From the NCBI RefSeq assembly GCF_000478275.1, contig NZ_ASJB01000074.1, forward strand, positions 1-64,000: a DNA stretch of 64,000 nucleotides. Reading direction: 5' to 3'. The position numbers and the translations under genes are program-made. This document shows, one piece after another, positions 44,772 through 54,006 of this stretch (position 1 is the first letter of the stretch; the number at the start of each line of letters is the position of its first letter). The DNA is from Amycolatopsis orientalis DSM 40040 = KCTC 9412 (GTDB taxonomy: Bacteria; Actinomycetota; Actinomycetes; Mycobacteriales; Pseudonocardiaceae). The notes below the pieces were generated by a model that did no database searches, was not told the origin of the DNA, and saw only the letters and a program-made list of their open reading frames with translations.

Positions 44772-47700
44772 TCAGTACTCCACTTTCTGGCTGCGCCGCC
44801 GGATCACGGTGATCTCGTCACGCTGGCTGCCGATCGGGCCGTAGTAGTTGAAGGCGTAGGTCAGCTGGGCGTGCCCTCCCGCGAGATGCGTGGGCTTGAC
44901 GAGCAGCCGTGTCATCGAATTGTGGTAGCCGCCGCGTTTTCCCTTGCCCTGGCCGTTTTTCTCGGTCTTCGGGACGTTCACGGTGCGTTCGGGGGAGTGG
45001 TACTGGAACACCGTGCCCTCGGGCATCCGGTGGCTGACCACCGCGCGCGCCACGATGATGCCGTTGCGGTTGACCGCCTCGACCCAGTCGTTGTCGGCGA
45101 CGCCGATCTTGGCGGCGTCCTCGACACTCATCCAGATCACCGGCCCGCCCCGCGACAACGCCAGCATCAGCTCGTTGTCGTGGTACATCGAGTGGATCGA
45201 CCACTTCGCGTGCGGGGTGAGGAACCGGACCGTGACGCCGCCGTCGGCGAGTTCGCCCGGTTCGCCGAAGTGCCGGGCCATGTTCAGCGGCGGCCGGTAC
45301 CCGGGCAGATGCTCGCCCAGTTCGGCGACCCAGTCGTGCTCGACGAAGAAGTGCTGCCTGCCGGTGAGGGTGTGCCACGGCTTGCGCCGTTCGACGTTGA
45401 TGGTGAACGGCGAGTAGCGGCGTCCGTCCTTCTCCGATCCCGACCACTCCGGGCTGGTGATCACCGGCTGCGGCGCCCGCTGGGTGGCCGCGTAGGTGAC
45501 GTGGTCGGTTTCGTGGCCCTCGACCAGATCGGTGAACTGCCTACCGGTCCGCTTTTCCAGCTGCTGGAAGCCCTCGTGCGCCACCCGGCCGTTGGTCGTG
45601 CCGGAGAGCGCGAGGATCGCCTCGCACATCCGGTCCGCTGTGGACAGTGAAGGCCGTCCCGCGAAGGGGCCTTCGGTCACGACACCGTTCTGATGCCGCA
45701 GGTACTCCAGCTCCGGGGTGACGTCGACGGTGATGCCCTTGGTCGTCGTACCGAGCTTGTCCAGCAACGGCCCGACGGCGCGCATCTTGGCGCCGATGAG
45801 CGTGTAGTCGCGTTCGACCTCGACCAGCTTCGGCATGGTCACCCCGGGCACGGGCTCGCATTCGCCGTACTTCCAGTCGCGCACCCGGCCCGACGGCGTC
45901 GCCAGCTCGTCGGGGGTGTCGTGCTGCAGCGGCGCGGCCAGCACGTCGCGGCGGGTACCGAGGTGGGTGACGGCGAGTTCACTGACCTTGTCGGCGAGTG
46001 CCAGGAAGGCGTCGTAGTCGGTGCGCACCTCGGACGGCGGCGAGACGGCCGGGGAGAAGGCGTGCACGAAAGGATGCATGTCGGTGGTGGAGATGTCGTG
46101 CTTCTCGTACCAGGTGGCCGCGGGCAGCACGACGTCGCTGTGCAGCCCGGTGTTGGTCATCCGGAAGTCGATCGCGGTGAGCAGGTCGAGCTTTCCGGTG
46201 GGCGCCTCGTCCCGCCACGCCACGTCGCGGGGACGTTCGCCTGGCCCGCATTCCTCGGCCGAGGCCAGGGAGCGCACGCCGAGCAGGTGCTTCATGAAGA
46301 ACTCGTTGCCCTTGCCGGACGAGCCGAGCAGGTTGGCCCGCCACAAGGTCAGGCAGCGCGGGAAGTTCGCCGGGTCGTCGGGGTCGTCGGCCACGGCCTT
46401 GAGCCGTCCCGCCCGCAGTTCGGCGACGATGTGTTCGGCGGTGCTCACGCCCGCGGCCGCGGCCTCGTCGGTCAGATCCAGCGGGTTGCGGTCGAACGCC
46501 GGGTGGCCGGGTGACCAGCCCATCCGCTGGGCGGCCGCGACGGTGTCGGCGAAGGTCATGCCCGCCAGCCGCCCTTGCCCCAGCGGGGACGCGAGTTCGT
46601 CGGCGGGCACCTTCTCGTAGCGCCACTGATCGGTGTGGAGATACCAGAACGGGGTGCTCGCCTGGTGACGCATCGGCCGCTGCCAGTCGAAGGCGAAGCT
46701 CAGATGCTGTTGCCCGGTGATCGGCCGCGCCTTCTCCTGGCCGACGTAGTGCGCCCAGCCGCCGCCGTTGACGCCCTGGCAGCCGGTGAGGGTGACCAGG
46801 GCGATCAGCGCGCGGTAGGTCATGTCGGAGTGGAACCACTGGTTGGCGCCCGCGCCGAGCGCGATCAGGGTACGGCCGCGGCTGCGCTCGGCGTTGCGGG
46901 CCAATTCGCGCCCGATCCTGACCGCCATCGCCGCGGGCACGCCGGTGATCCGCTCCTGCCACGCGGGGGTGTGCGGGGCCTCGGCGTCGTCGTACCCGGT
47001 CGGCCATTCACCGGGCAGATCGCCGCGGTGGACCCCGTACTGGGCCATGAGCAGGTCGAACACGCCGGTGACCAGGTGCTCGCCGATCCGCAGCACCGGA
47101 ACGCCGCGGCGCATCGTGGTGCCACCCTCGGTCTCGCCGACGTCGAACCGCGCGAGGTCGACGGCGACCTGTCCGGTGGCGTGGCCGAGCACGCCGAGCG
47201 CGGGCACGACGTCACCGAGGTCGAGGTTCCACCGGCCCTCGCCCTCGGCGCCGTACCGGAACCCGAGCGATCCGTTGGGCACCACCGGTTCTCCGGAGGC
47301 GTCGTCGAGCAGGACGGTCTTGTGCTCCGCGCCGGGGTCTCGGTCGCCGAGGTCCGCGGCGGTGAGGAACCGGTCGGTGGCGTATACCCCCGGTTCGCGC
47401 TCGCGCAGCGTCACGAGGAACGGCAAGTCGGTGTTGGACCGCACGTAGCCGGTGAAGTAGGGAACCTGGCGGTCACGGAAGAACTCGGTCAGCACGACGT
47501 GCCCCATGGCCATCGCCAGCGCCCCGTCCGTGCCGGGATGCGGCGCCAGCCAGTCGTCGGCGAACTTCACGTTGTCGGCGTAGTCCGGGCTGACCGCGAC
47601 CACCTTCGTGCCGCGGTACCGCGCCTCCGCGAGGAAGTGCGCGTCCGGGGTGCGGGTGACCGGGATGTTGGAGCCCCACATGACGAGGTAGGTCGAGTTC

Positions 47701-48482
47701 CACCAGTCGCCGGCCTCGGGGACGTCGGTCTGGTCGCCCCACACCTGCGGCGAGGCGACCGGAAGGTCGGCGTACCAGTCGTAGAACGACAGCAGCGTGC
47801 CGCCCATCAGCGCGTGATAGCGGGTGCCCGCCGCGAAGGAGGCCATCGACATCGCGGGGATGGGCGAGAAGCCGACCACGCGGTCGGGCCCGTAGGACTT
47901 GGTGGTGTGGACGTGGGCGGCGGCCACCATCGTGGCGGCCTCGTCGAAGGTGGCGCGCACGAAGCCGCCGCGGCCGCGCTGTCCTTTGTAGACTTCGGCT
48001 TTACGCGGATCCTCGACGATGTCCGCCCAGGCCGCGACCGGGTCGCCGAACCGCTTGAGGCCCGCCCGGAACATGGTGAGCAGCGAGCCGCGCACATACG
48101 GGTGCCGCACGCGAGAAGGCGAGTACTCGTACCACGAGAACGACGCGCCCCGGGGGCATCCGCGCGGCTCGTAGTCGGGGCTGTCCGGCCCGGTGGTCGG
48201 GTAGTCGGTCGCCTGGTGCTCCCAGGTGATCAGGTCGTCCTTCACGAACACGTTCCACGAGCAGGACCCGGTGCAGTTCACCCCGTGCGTCGAGCGCACG
48301 ACACGGTCGTAACTCCAGCGGTCGCGGTAGAAGGACTCCCACGCGCCCCCGTCGATCTGGTGCAGGGTGCGGCCGTGGTCGCCGACGGTCTCCTTGGTCA
48401 GGAACCGGCGTACGCCGAGTAACGGGCCGTGGCCGGGAACGTGGTCGTTCGCGGGTGCCGGGTGATCTGGGCGGGTGGACAC
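44772..48482 (-). CDS. narG: Respiratory nitrate reductase alpha subunit
   Basis: A 1236-residue molybdopterin enzyme that reduces nitrate to nitrite. Near the N-terminus HGVNCTGSCSWNVFVKDD holds the His/Cys ligands of the FS0 [4Fe-4S] cluster. Other NarG signatures are GVNGGGWAHYVGQEK and YHNSMTRLLVKPTHL. No Tat signal is seen, so it is the cytoplasm-facing type. GTG 48482 was chosen; AAGGAG lies ten bases upstream. It heads the operon narG-narH-narJ-narI-CBS-ywiC, with one base or negative spacing throughout. Confidence 0.95.
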   Translation of the reverse strand: MSTRPDHPAPANDHVPGHGPLLGVRRFLTKETVGDHGRTLHQIDGGAWESFYRDRWSYDRVVRSTHGVNCTGSCSWNVFVKDDLITWEHQATDYPTTGPDSPDYEPRGCPRGASFSWYEYSPSRVRHPYVRGSLLTMFRAGLKRFGDPVAAWADIVEDPRKAEVYKGQRGRGGFVRATFDEAATMVAAAHVHTTKSYGPDRVVGFSPIPAMSMASFAAGTRYHALMGGTLLSFYDWYADLPVASPQVWGDQTDVPEAGDWWNSTYLVMWGSNIPVTRTPDAHFLAEARYRGTKVVAVSPDYADNVKFADDWLAPHPGTDGALAMAMGHVVLTEFFRDRQVPYFTGYVRSNTDLPFLVTLREREPGVYATDRFLTAADLGDRDPGAEHKTVLLDDASGEPVVPNGSLGFRYGAEGEGRWNLDLGDVVPALGVLGHATGQVAVDLARFDVGETEGGTTMRRGVPVLRIGEHLVTGVFDLLMAQYGVHRGDLPGEWPTGYDDAEAPHTPAWQERITGVPAAMAVRIGRELARNAERSRGRTLIALGAGANQWFHSDMTYRALIALVTLTGCQGVNGGGWAHYVGQEKARPITGQQHLSFAFDWQRPMRHQASTPFWYLHTDQWRYEKVPADELASPLGQGRLAGMTFADTVAAAQRMGWSPGHPAFDRNPLDLTDEAAAAGVSTAEHIVAELRAGRLKAVADDPDDPANFPRCLTLWRANLLGSSGKGNEFFMKHLLGVRSLASAEECGPGERPRDVAWRDEAPTGKLDLLTAIDFRMTNTGLHSDVVLPAATWYEKHDISTTDMHPFVHAFSPAVSPPSEVRTDYDAFLALADKVSELAVTHLGTRRDVLAAPLQHDTPDELATPSGRVRDWKYGECEPVPGVTMPKLVEVERDYTLIGAKMRAVGPLLDKLGTTTKGITVDVTPELEYLRHQNGVVTEGPFAGRPSLSTADRMCEAILALSGTTNGRVAHEGFQQLEKRTGRQFTDLVEGHETDHVTYAATQRAPQPVITSPEWSGSEKDGRRYSPFTINVERRKPWHTLTGRQHFFVEHDWVAELGEHLPGYRPPLNMARHFGEPGELADGGVTVRFLTPHAKWSIHSMYHDNELMLALSRGGPVIWMSVEDAAKIGVADNDWVEAVNRNGIIVARAVVSHRMPEGTVFQYHSPERTVNVPKTEKNGQGKGKRGGYHNSMTRLLVKPTHLAGGHAQLTYAFNYYGPIGSQRDEITVIRRRSQKVEY

Positions 48483-48612
48483 GATGACGCGGCTCCTTAG
48501 CGCTCCGGCACGGCGACACAGCTCGCCTCGACACCATCGCGGTGTCGGCCGCACGCTGACAAGCCTCGGCGAAAGCCGAACGGCGTTCATCGGTCGAATG
48601 ACGCGGCTCCGG

Positions 48613-48656
48613 GGGACCTTGGTCCTTCGAGGACGGACCGGTGCCGAAAGGTCCTC
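48613..48656. promoter_or_regulatory. Paired DosR-box-like sites upstream of narG
   Basis: GGGACCTTGGTCCT (48613-48626) matches 9 of 10 core DosR positions. TGCCGAAAGGTCCTC (48642-48656) is its companion and resembles the second site before narK. The region also contains the inverted repeat CGAGGAC (48628) / GTCCTCG (48651). It lies between divergent narG and a membrane-protein gene. Confidence 0.5.
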
Positions 48657-48711
48657 GCTTCACGGTCATCCGGCCCTGTCCGCCGTCGCCGGACGGACTT
48701 GTACTGAGGGC

Positions 48712-49344
48712 ATGACCCGTTCCGGCACGCGACCACGGCTCCCGACGCGGGGACGCGATCTCGCGTGGACCTGGTTCCTGGTGGTGACGCCCGCCGAATT
48801 CCTCGGTTTCGTCAGCCCGGCGGTCGCCGGAGCGGTCACCGCGGACCGCTCCGCGGCCGTCACACTGCCGGTCATGCTCGTGGCGGGCGCGATCGAAGGC
48901 GCGGCCCTCGGCGGTGGCCAGGCATGGGTGCTTCGGCGCGCCCTGCCGTCGGTGAGCACCTGGCGGTGGGTGGCGGCGACGGCCGCGGCCGCGATGTTCG
49001 CCTACTTCGCCGGCCTCGCCCCGAGTACCTGGGCCTCCGCTCTGCTCGGCACACCGCTCTTCTGGCCGGTGATCGCGGTCCTGGGCGTCGCCCTTCTCCT
49101 GTCCATCGGCTTCGCCCAGTGGCTGCTCCTCCGGCGCCACGTCGCCGATTCGGCCCGGTGGATCGTCACCACGGCCGGAGCGTGGCTGCTCGGGCTGGCG
49201 GTGTTCATGGGCGTCGTCACCCCGTTGTGGCAACCGGGCCAGAGCCTGACCACGACGATCCTCGTCGGTGTCCTCGGTGGTCTCCTCATGGCGGCGACCA
49301 CCTCGGCCCTCACCGCGCTCGCCCTGCGCAGCCTGCTCGGCTGA
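48712..49344 (+). CDS. Hypothetical membrane protein
   Basis: A 210-residue protein with about five transmembrane helices and no recognised family. Hydrophobic segments start near residues 20, 48, 80, 115 and 150. ATG 48712 lies 86 bp after the paired DosR-like sites, so it may be co-regulated with the divergent nar operon. Function is unknown. Confidence 0.7.
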   Translation: MTRSGTRPRLPTRGRDLAWTWFLVVTPAEFLGFVSPAVAGAVTADRSAAVTLPVMLVAGAIEGAALGGGQAWVLRRALPSVSTWRWVAATAAAAMFAYFAGLAPSTWASALLGTPLFWPVIAVLGVALLLSIGFAQWLLLRRHVADSARWIVTTAGAWLLGLAVFMGVVTPLWQPGQSLTTTILVGVLGGLLMAATTSALTALALRSLLG

Positions 49345-49359
49345 AGCGGTTCTCCTTCG

Positions 49360-50598
49360 TCAGGAACCCGCGAGGGAAAAGCCGAGCCGGCGGCCCGCGT
49401 CGCGGAGTTCGTCGCGGGCGCGGGGGTGGGCGACGTGCTCGATGATCTGCCGGGCCTGTTCGCCCGCGTCGTGGCCCCAGATGGCGGCGGTGCCCTGTTC
49501 ACTGACGAAGTAGCTGTGCTGGAAGGAGGTGACCGGCCCGGCCAGGCGGGGCACGACGGTCGACACGTCGGCCTTGGGATGCCAGGACGGGAGGGCGATG
49601 ATCGCCCGGCCGCCGGGGGAGTGCAGCGCTCCGACCACGAAGTCGGTCTGTCCGCCGAACCCGGAGTAGATGACGTCGTTCACCCGGCTGGCGTTCGCCT
49701 GCGCGTACAGGTCGATCTGCAGGGCGCCGTTGATGGAGACCAGACGTGGCCGCCGGGCGATCAGGCCGGGGTCGTTGGTCTTTTCGGTGCGCAGGAGCCG
49801 GACTCGCGGATTACGGTCCACCCAGTCGTACAGTTCGGCGCCGCCGAACACGAACGACGCCGTCACCGGCGTGTCCGCGTCGAGCGCGCCGGCCTGCTCC
49901 AGGGCCAGCACGCCGTCGCTGAACATCTCCGACCACACGGCGAGGCCCCGGCGTGCGGTCAGCGCCGCGAGCACCGCGTCCGGGACCGCGCCGATGCCCA
50001 GCTGCAGGGTCGCGTCGGCGGGGACGAGGTCGGCGACGCGTTCACCGATAGTGTGGGAAACGTCGCTGATCGGGCGGAACACGGGGGAGGGCAGCGGCTC
50101 GTCGACCTCGATCGCGTAGTCGACCTCGTCGCAGGGCAGCACGCCGTCGCCGTAGGTGTAGGGCATCCGCGGGTTGAGCTGGGCGATCACCAGCCCGCCG
50201 CGGGCACGGACCGCTTCGATCGCCGCGGGCAGGATGTTGACCTCCGTGCCCAGCGACACGCAGCCGTCCACCGGGGTGGACGTGTGGATCAGCACGATGT
50301 CGGGCGGCAGGGCCTGCCGGAGCAGGCGGGGCACCAGCGACAGCCGGGAGGGGAAGTACCGCAGCGCGGACTTGCCGCGCATGCCCGATCCGACGAAAGG
50401 CGTCTCCAGGGTGACGCCGTCCCGGTCCGGGATGCCGGGCTGGGCGTTGAGCGCGAAGAGCCGGTACTCGGCCACCGACTTGTCCAGCAGGCCGAGGGCG
50501 TGATGAGGGGTGGCGAAGTTGCCGCTGACCACGACCCGCGGCGGGGTGGCGACGGCGGCCAGCACGGCGGCGAGGCGTGCCTCGGACAGGATGCGCAT
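49360..50598 (-). CDS. Acetyl-CoA hydrolase / CoA-transferase family protein
   Basis: A 412-residue protein of the acetyl-CoA hydrolase/4-hydroxybutyrate CoA-transferase family. LQLGIGAVPDAVLAAL followed by GLAVWSEMFSDGVLAL and VFGGAELYDWV are family segments; the glutamate in SEMFSDG is the likely catalytic residue. It moves CoA between carboxylates such as acetate and succinate. No neighbours explain the substrate. ATG 50598 was chosen as the longest start consistent with the family N-terminus. Confidence 0.85.
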   Translation of the reverse strand: MRILSEARLAAVLAAVATPPRVVVSGNFATPHHALGLLDKSVAEYRLFALNAQPGIPDRDGVTLETPFVGSGMRGKSALRYFPSRLSLVPRLLRQALPPDIVLIHTSTPVDGCVSLGTEVNILPAAIEAVRARGGLVIAQLNPRMPYTYGDGVLPCDEVDYAIEVDEPLPSPVFRPISDVSHTIGERVADLVPADATLQLGIGAVPDAVLAALTARRGLAVWSEMFSDGVLALEQAGALDADTPVTASFVFGGAELYDWVDRNPRVRLLRTEKTNDPGLIARRPRLVSINGALQIDLYAQANASRVNDVIYSGFGGQTDFVVGALHSPGGRAIIALPSWHPKADVSTVVPRLAGPVTSFQHSYFVSEQGTAAIWGHDAGEQARQIIEHVAHPRARDELRDAGRRLGFSLAGS

Positions 50599-50664
50599 GC
50601 TTCCTGCATACCCGACCTGGCGGGAAGGGTGACTCGGCGGGGTTCGGTCGGGCTCGTCGAGGGG

Positions 50665-50712
50665 CCTCGTGAGTGGTAATGACGGTTAGAACCGTCATTA
50701 CCACTCACGAGG
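50665..50712. repeat. Dispersed palindrome, copy D
   Basis: Perfect 23-bp arms (50665-50687, 50690-50712) around AG with core GTGAGTGGTAATGACGGTT. It starts 10 bp after the stop of the AhpD-like gene (minus strand). Confidence 0.9.
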
Positions 50713-50722
50713 GCCAGGGTGG

Positions 50723-51274
50723 TCAGGGGCGCTGCCACTCCTGTCCCTGCCACGCCGGGTCCAGCGGGGTATGCGCGACGTGGTTGGTGTAGTTCGACAA
50801 GGTCTTCATGCCGACACCGAGGATCACGTCCAGCACGTTGCGTTCGGTGTAGCCCGCGGCGAGGAAGTCCTCGACCTCCTTGTCGGTGATCCAGCCCTGA
50901 TTGCCCACCATCGACGCGGTGAACCGGCGCACCGCGTCCAGCGCGTTGTCGGGCAGCGGTTTTCCTTCGCGCAGGGCCGTGACGACGTCACTGTCCACTC
51001 CGGACTTCAGGGCCAGGGTGGAATGCGCGGCCACGCAGTATTCGCATTCGTTCAGCACGCTGGCGGTGATCCACACGACGTGTTTTGCCTTGGCGGGTAA
51101 GGAAGACTTGCCGAAAAGTTCCGCGAGGGCGTTGTAGCCCGCGAGCAGTTCCGGGGATTCCGCCATCACCGCGTTGAGGGTGGTGATGAATCCCATGCGC
51201 CGCTTCGCCGACTTCAGATGAGGCCGGGATGCCTCGGGTGCGGTCGTTTCGTCGTGGAGGGTGAACGGGGTCAT
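50723..51274 (-). CDS. Carboxymuconolactone decarboxylase/AhpD-like protein
   Basis: A 183-residue protein with the AhpD redox motif ECEYCVAAHS (CxxC followed by His). Members act as alkylhydroperoxidases or thiol-disulfide partners. It starts 17 bp after the TetR gene on the same strand, so the two form an operon under the palindrome at 51889-51918. Confidence 0.85.
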   Translation of the reverse strand: MTPFTLHDETTAPEASRPHLKSAKRRMGFITTLNAVMAESPELLAGYNALAELFGKSSLPAKAKHVVWITASVLNECEYCVAAHSTLALKSGVDSDVVTALREGKPLPDNALDAVRRFTASMVGNQGWITDKEVEDFLAAGYTERNVLDVILGVGMKTLSNYTNHVAHTPLDPAWQGQEWQRP

Positions 51275-51290
51275 GTGGGAGGATCTCCTT

Positions 51291-51878
51291 TCAGGCGGCC
51301 AGCAATCCGATCGCCGCCGTGACGGACTTCTCGAGGGTTCCGGGATCCGCTCCGGCGCGGGAACGGAGGTTGACGCCGTAGGCCAGCAAAGCGAGCATGT
51401 CGGCGGCCGACGCGACGGAGACTTCCGGACGTAACTGTCCCGCGGCTTCGGCGCGTTCCAGGGCGCTGAACATCGCGGCGCGCAACCGATCGTGATGCAG
51501 GCTCAGGATTTCCCGGACATCGGGATCGTCGCCGTCGCCGTTCGCGTGGGCGTTGGAAATCAGGCAACCCCACCTGGCGTGTTCGCCCGAACAGCGTGTC
51601 TCGATCAGCTTGCGGAAGAACTCGGTGACGATGGCGAGACCGCTCGTGCCGTCGGTGAGCTTGCGCAAGACCGGCTCGGAGCGGCGCTCGACATAGTGGC
51701 GCAGCGCGGCGACGTAGAGCTCTTGCTTGCCACCGAAAGTGGAGTAAAGGCTGGACCTGTTGAGTCCGGTGGCGGAGACGATGTCCTGCACGCCGGTCGA
51801 GCCCACTCCTTGGCGCCAGAACAGTCGCACCACCGAGTCGAGCACCGTGTCCGGGTCGAAATGCTTGACGTCGGGCAT
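51291..51878 (-). CDS. TetR-family transcriptional regulator
   Basis: A 195-residue regulator with helix-turn-helix STGVQDIVSATGLNRSSLYS and a ligand-binding domain of the TetR_C type containing CLISNAHANG. ATG 51878 has GGGGGTG upstream. It precedes the AhpD-like gene in an operon and probably represses it and itself via the adjoining palindrome. Confidence 0.85.
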   Translation of the reverse strand: MPDVKHFDPDTVLDSVVRLFWRQGVGSTGVQDIVSATGLNRSSLYSTFGGKQELYVAALRHYVERRSEPVLRKLTDGTSGLAIVTEFFRKLIETRCSGEHARWGCLISNAHANGDGDDPDVREILSLHHDRLRAAMFSALERAEAAGQLRPEVSVASAADMLALLAYGVNLRSRAGADPGTLEKSVTAAIGLLAA

Positions 51879-51888
51879 GATCACCCCC

Positions 51889-51918
51889 GCTATCTTGAAA
51901 CGTTCGTTCCAAGATAGC
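51889..51918. promoter_or_regulatory. TetR operator palindrome
   Basis: GCTATCTTG (51889-51897) and CAAGATAGC (51910-51918) are perfect 9-bp arms, with an inner imperfect repeat GAAACG/CGTTCC. It begins 11 bp upstream of the TetR start and is the probable autoregulatory site of the TetR-AhpD-like operon. Confidence 0.8.
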
Positions 51919-51953
51919 GCCGGAAGTCGAACGCGCGCAAGGCGTCGCTCGAA

Positions 51954-52355
51954 TTACCCGATCGCGGTGGTGCAGCTCATCGCCGCGTCCGGCGCGGCCC
52001 TGCCGTGGGTGCGCTCCAGGTGGGCTTCACCCCAGACCCTCACACCCTCGACGACGGGAAGGACGGTGGTCCCGTAAGGAGTCAGCCGGTAGAGGACGCG
52101 TGCGGGAACCGGTCCGGTCTCCACGCGTTCGACGAGTCCATCGGCTTCGAGTTCACGCAGCTGTTCGGCCAGCACCTTGGAGGTGATCGGCGCGCCTCTG
52201 CGGCGGAGACCCGCGAAATGGGTCTCACCGTGCGCGAGCCAGTACACCAGGGTCAGCTTCCACTTCCCGCCGATCGCGGCGAACGCCGCGGCCATCGGAC
52301 AGCCGGGCAACGGGTTGGGGCGCGAGAGGTTACCTGCAGGTGCCTTCTTGTCCAT
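51954..52355 (-). CDS. HxlR-family transcriptional regulator
   Basis: A 133-residue winged-helix protein. GCPMAAAFAAIGGKWKLTLV is the family signature; its cysteine is the redox-sensing residue in some HxlR proteins (HypR). LRRRGAPITSKVLAEQLREL is the recognition part. ATG 52355 is preferred, though a start at 52385 would add ten residues. It is divergent from a secreted protein 28 bp away and probably controls it. Confidence 0.85.
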   Translation of the reverse strand: MDKKAPAGNLSRPNPLPGCPMAAAFAAIGGKWKLTLVYWLAHGETHFAGLRRRGAPITSKVLAEQLRELEADGLVERVETGPVPARVLYRLTPYGTTVLPVVEGVRVWGEAHLERTHGRAAPDAAMSCTTAIG

Positions 52356-52383
52356 GGCCGTGCTCCACTCGGATAGTCGGACC

Positions 52384-52965
52384 ATGACCGTGCCATACAA
52401 ACGAATCCTGATCGCGGGCCTTTCGGTCCTCATGCTGATCGCGACGGCGGCGTCGGGGGACGCCACGACCTCTCCCGCCTCTTCGGCGGCCGCCGACGGC
52501 CAACGAGACTTCGACTGGGAGATCGGCACTTGGCGCTCCTCGGTGCGGGTGCTCGCCGAGCCGCTCTCGGACTCCGCCGACGTCTGGCTCCAGTTCGGGG
52601 GCACCAGCGTCGTGCGGCCGCTCTCGGAGGGGCGGGCGAACGTCCTCGAGTTCGCCGTCTCGGGGCCGAACGGGCGCATCGACGCCCTCAACCTGCGGCT
52701 GTACGAACCGCAGGCGCAGCGGTGGAGCCTGACCTTCATCAACATGCGCGACGGCCTGCTCACCCCGGCGGTGTACGGCGGATTCCGCGACGGCGTCGGC
52801 GAGTTCTACGGCGACGACAGGCTCGGAGACCGCCCGATCAAGGTGCGGTTCCGGATCGTCCGGCCGAATCCGGACGAGGCGAGGTTCGAGCAGGCGTTCT
52901 CGGCCGACGGCGGGACGACGTGGGAGACGAACTGGCTGGCCGTGGACTGCCGGATCCGCCGATGA
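52384..52965 (+). CDS. Secreted lipocalin-like (DUF1579-type) protein
   Basis: A 193-residue protein with a signal peptide (about residues 1-25). The mature part (FDWEIGTWRSS, then beta-strand-rich sequence) resembles the DUF1579-like beta-barrel family that may bind small molecules. Divergent from the HxlR regulator across 28 bp, so their promoters overlap. Function is unknown. Confidence 0.7.
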   Translation: MTVPYKRILIAGLSVLMLIATAASGDATTSPASSAAADGQRDFDWEIGTWRSSVRVLAEPLSDSADVWLQFGGTSVVRPLSEGRANVLEFAVSGPNGRIDALNLRLYEPQAQRWSLTFINMRDGLLTPAVYGGFRDGVGEFYGDDRLGDRPIKVRFRIVRPNPDEARFEQAFSADGGTTWETNWLAVDCRIRR

Positions 52966-52966
52966 C

Positions 52967-53860
52967 TCAGTACTCGGCGTCCAGCGCGAGCAGTTCGTTC
53001 AGTACGGCCTCGAGGGCCGGGCCGTGGTCGTCGCGGCGCCAGGCCGCGCGGAGATCGACATCGTGCGGCGACGTGTCGAGCGGGACGAAGACGACGTGAG
53101 GGTCGTTGACGTTCCTGGCCACCGACGCGAGGGTCAGGTGACAGCCGACCTGGGCACTCACGAGGGCGAGCGCGGTCTGGGTGTCCGGGGCGATCTGGAC
53201 GACGTCGGCGATGAATCCGGCCTGGTGGGCCAGCCGCCGTAGCCTGTCCGGCAATACGGCGCCTTCGTGCGGGGGCAGGGATACGAAGCCGTCGTCGGCC
53301 AGCTGCCCGAACTCGAGCCGCCGGGCTCCCGCCAGGGGGTGGGTGTCCGGGACGGCGACCACGAGCGCGTCGGGCATGACGACCCGGGCGACGACTTCGG
53401 CGGGGATGACGTCCCAGCGGCCGAGTGCGATGTCCGTTTCGCCTTGGACGAGTTTCTTCATGGCCGGTTGGGCGAAGTTCTGGCTCGACAGTTCCAGCCG
53501 GATCCCCGGGCGTTGCGCCCGCACGGCGCGCGCGAGGCGGGCGACGAGGTCGTGGGTCGACACCCCGGCGAACGCGATCCGGACGAGCCCGACCTCGCCG
53601 TCACCCGCCGAACGCACGGCCGCGTCGGCCCGGCGTAAGGCTTCGATGACGTCTTTCGCGGGGCCGACGAGGGCTTGCCCGCCCGCGGTCAGGTTCACCG
53701 ACCGGGTGTTGCGATCGAAGAGCCGGATCCCGAGTTCCCGCTCCAGCTGCTTGATCGTGCGGCTCAACGGCGGCTGGGCGATGTGCAGCCGTTCGGCGGC
53801 CCGGCCGAAGTGCAGTTCCTCGGCGACGGCGAGGAAGGAACGGAGTTGCTGAACGTCCAT
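52967..53860 (-). CDS. LysR-family transcriptional regulator
   Basis: A 297-residue regulator. The N-terminal helix-turn-helix is LHFGRAAERLHIAQPPLSRT, and the rest is a periplasmic-binding-protein-like effector domain. It belongs to the CbnR/BenM-like branch by its start (MDVQQLRSFLAVAEELHFGR). It is convergent with the secreted protein gene and separated by one base; no clear divergent target was seen. Confidence 0.85.
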   Translation of the reverse strand: MDVQQLRSFLAVAEELHFGRAAERLHIAQPPLSRTIKQLERELGIRLFDRNTRSVNLTAGGQALVGPAKDVIEALRRADAAVRSAGDGEVGLVRIAFAGVSTHDLVARLARAVRAQRPGIRLELSSQNFAQPAMKKLVQGETDIALGRWDVIPAEVVARVVMPDALVVAVPDTHPLAGARRLEFGQLADDGFVSLPPHEGAVLPDRLRRLAHQAGFIADVVQIAPDTQTALALVSAQVGCHLTLASVARNVNDPHVVFVPLDTSPHDVDLRAAWRRDDHGPALEAVLNELLALDAEY

Positions 53861-54006
53861 AATTGCGTCGAAGGTATCACGGAGCGACGAATTAGGTCTC
53901 TTGTCGATCTGAATGGTTGATCGGCGGCAAGGGAAAGGCCCATTGACGCGGAACGGCACGCGGCGCTGGGGCCGCGTGCCGGATCGATCGGCGAGAAGTG
54001 GGCAGG

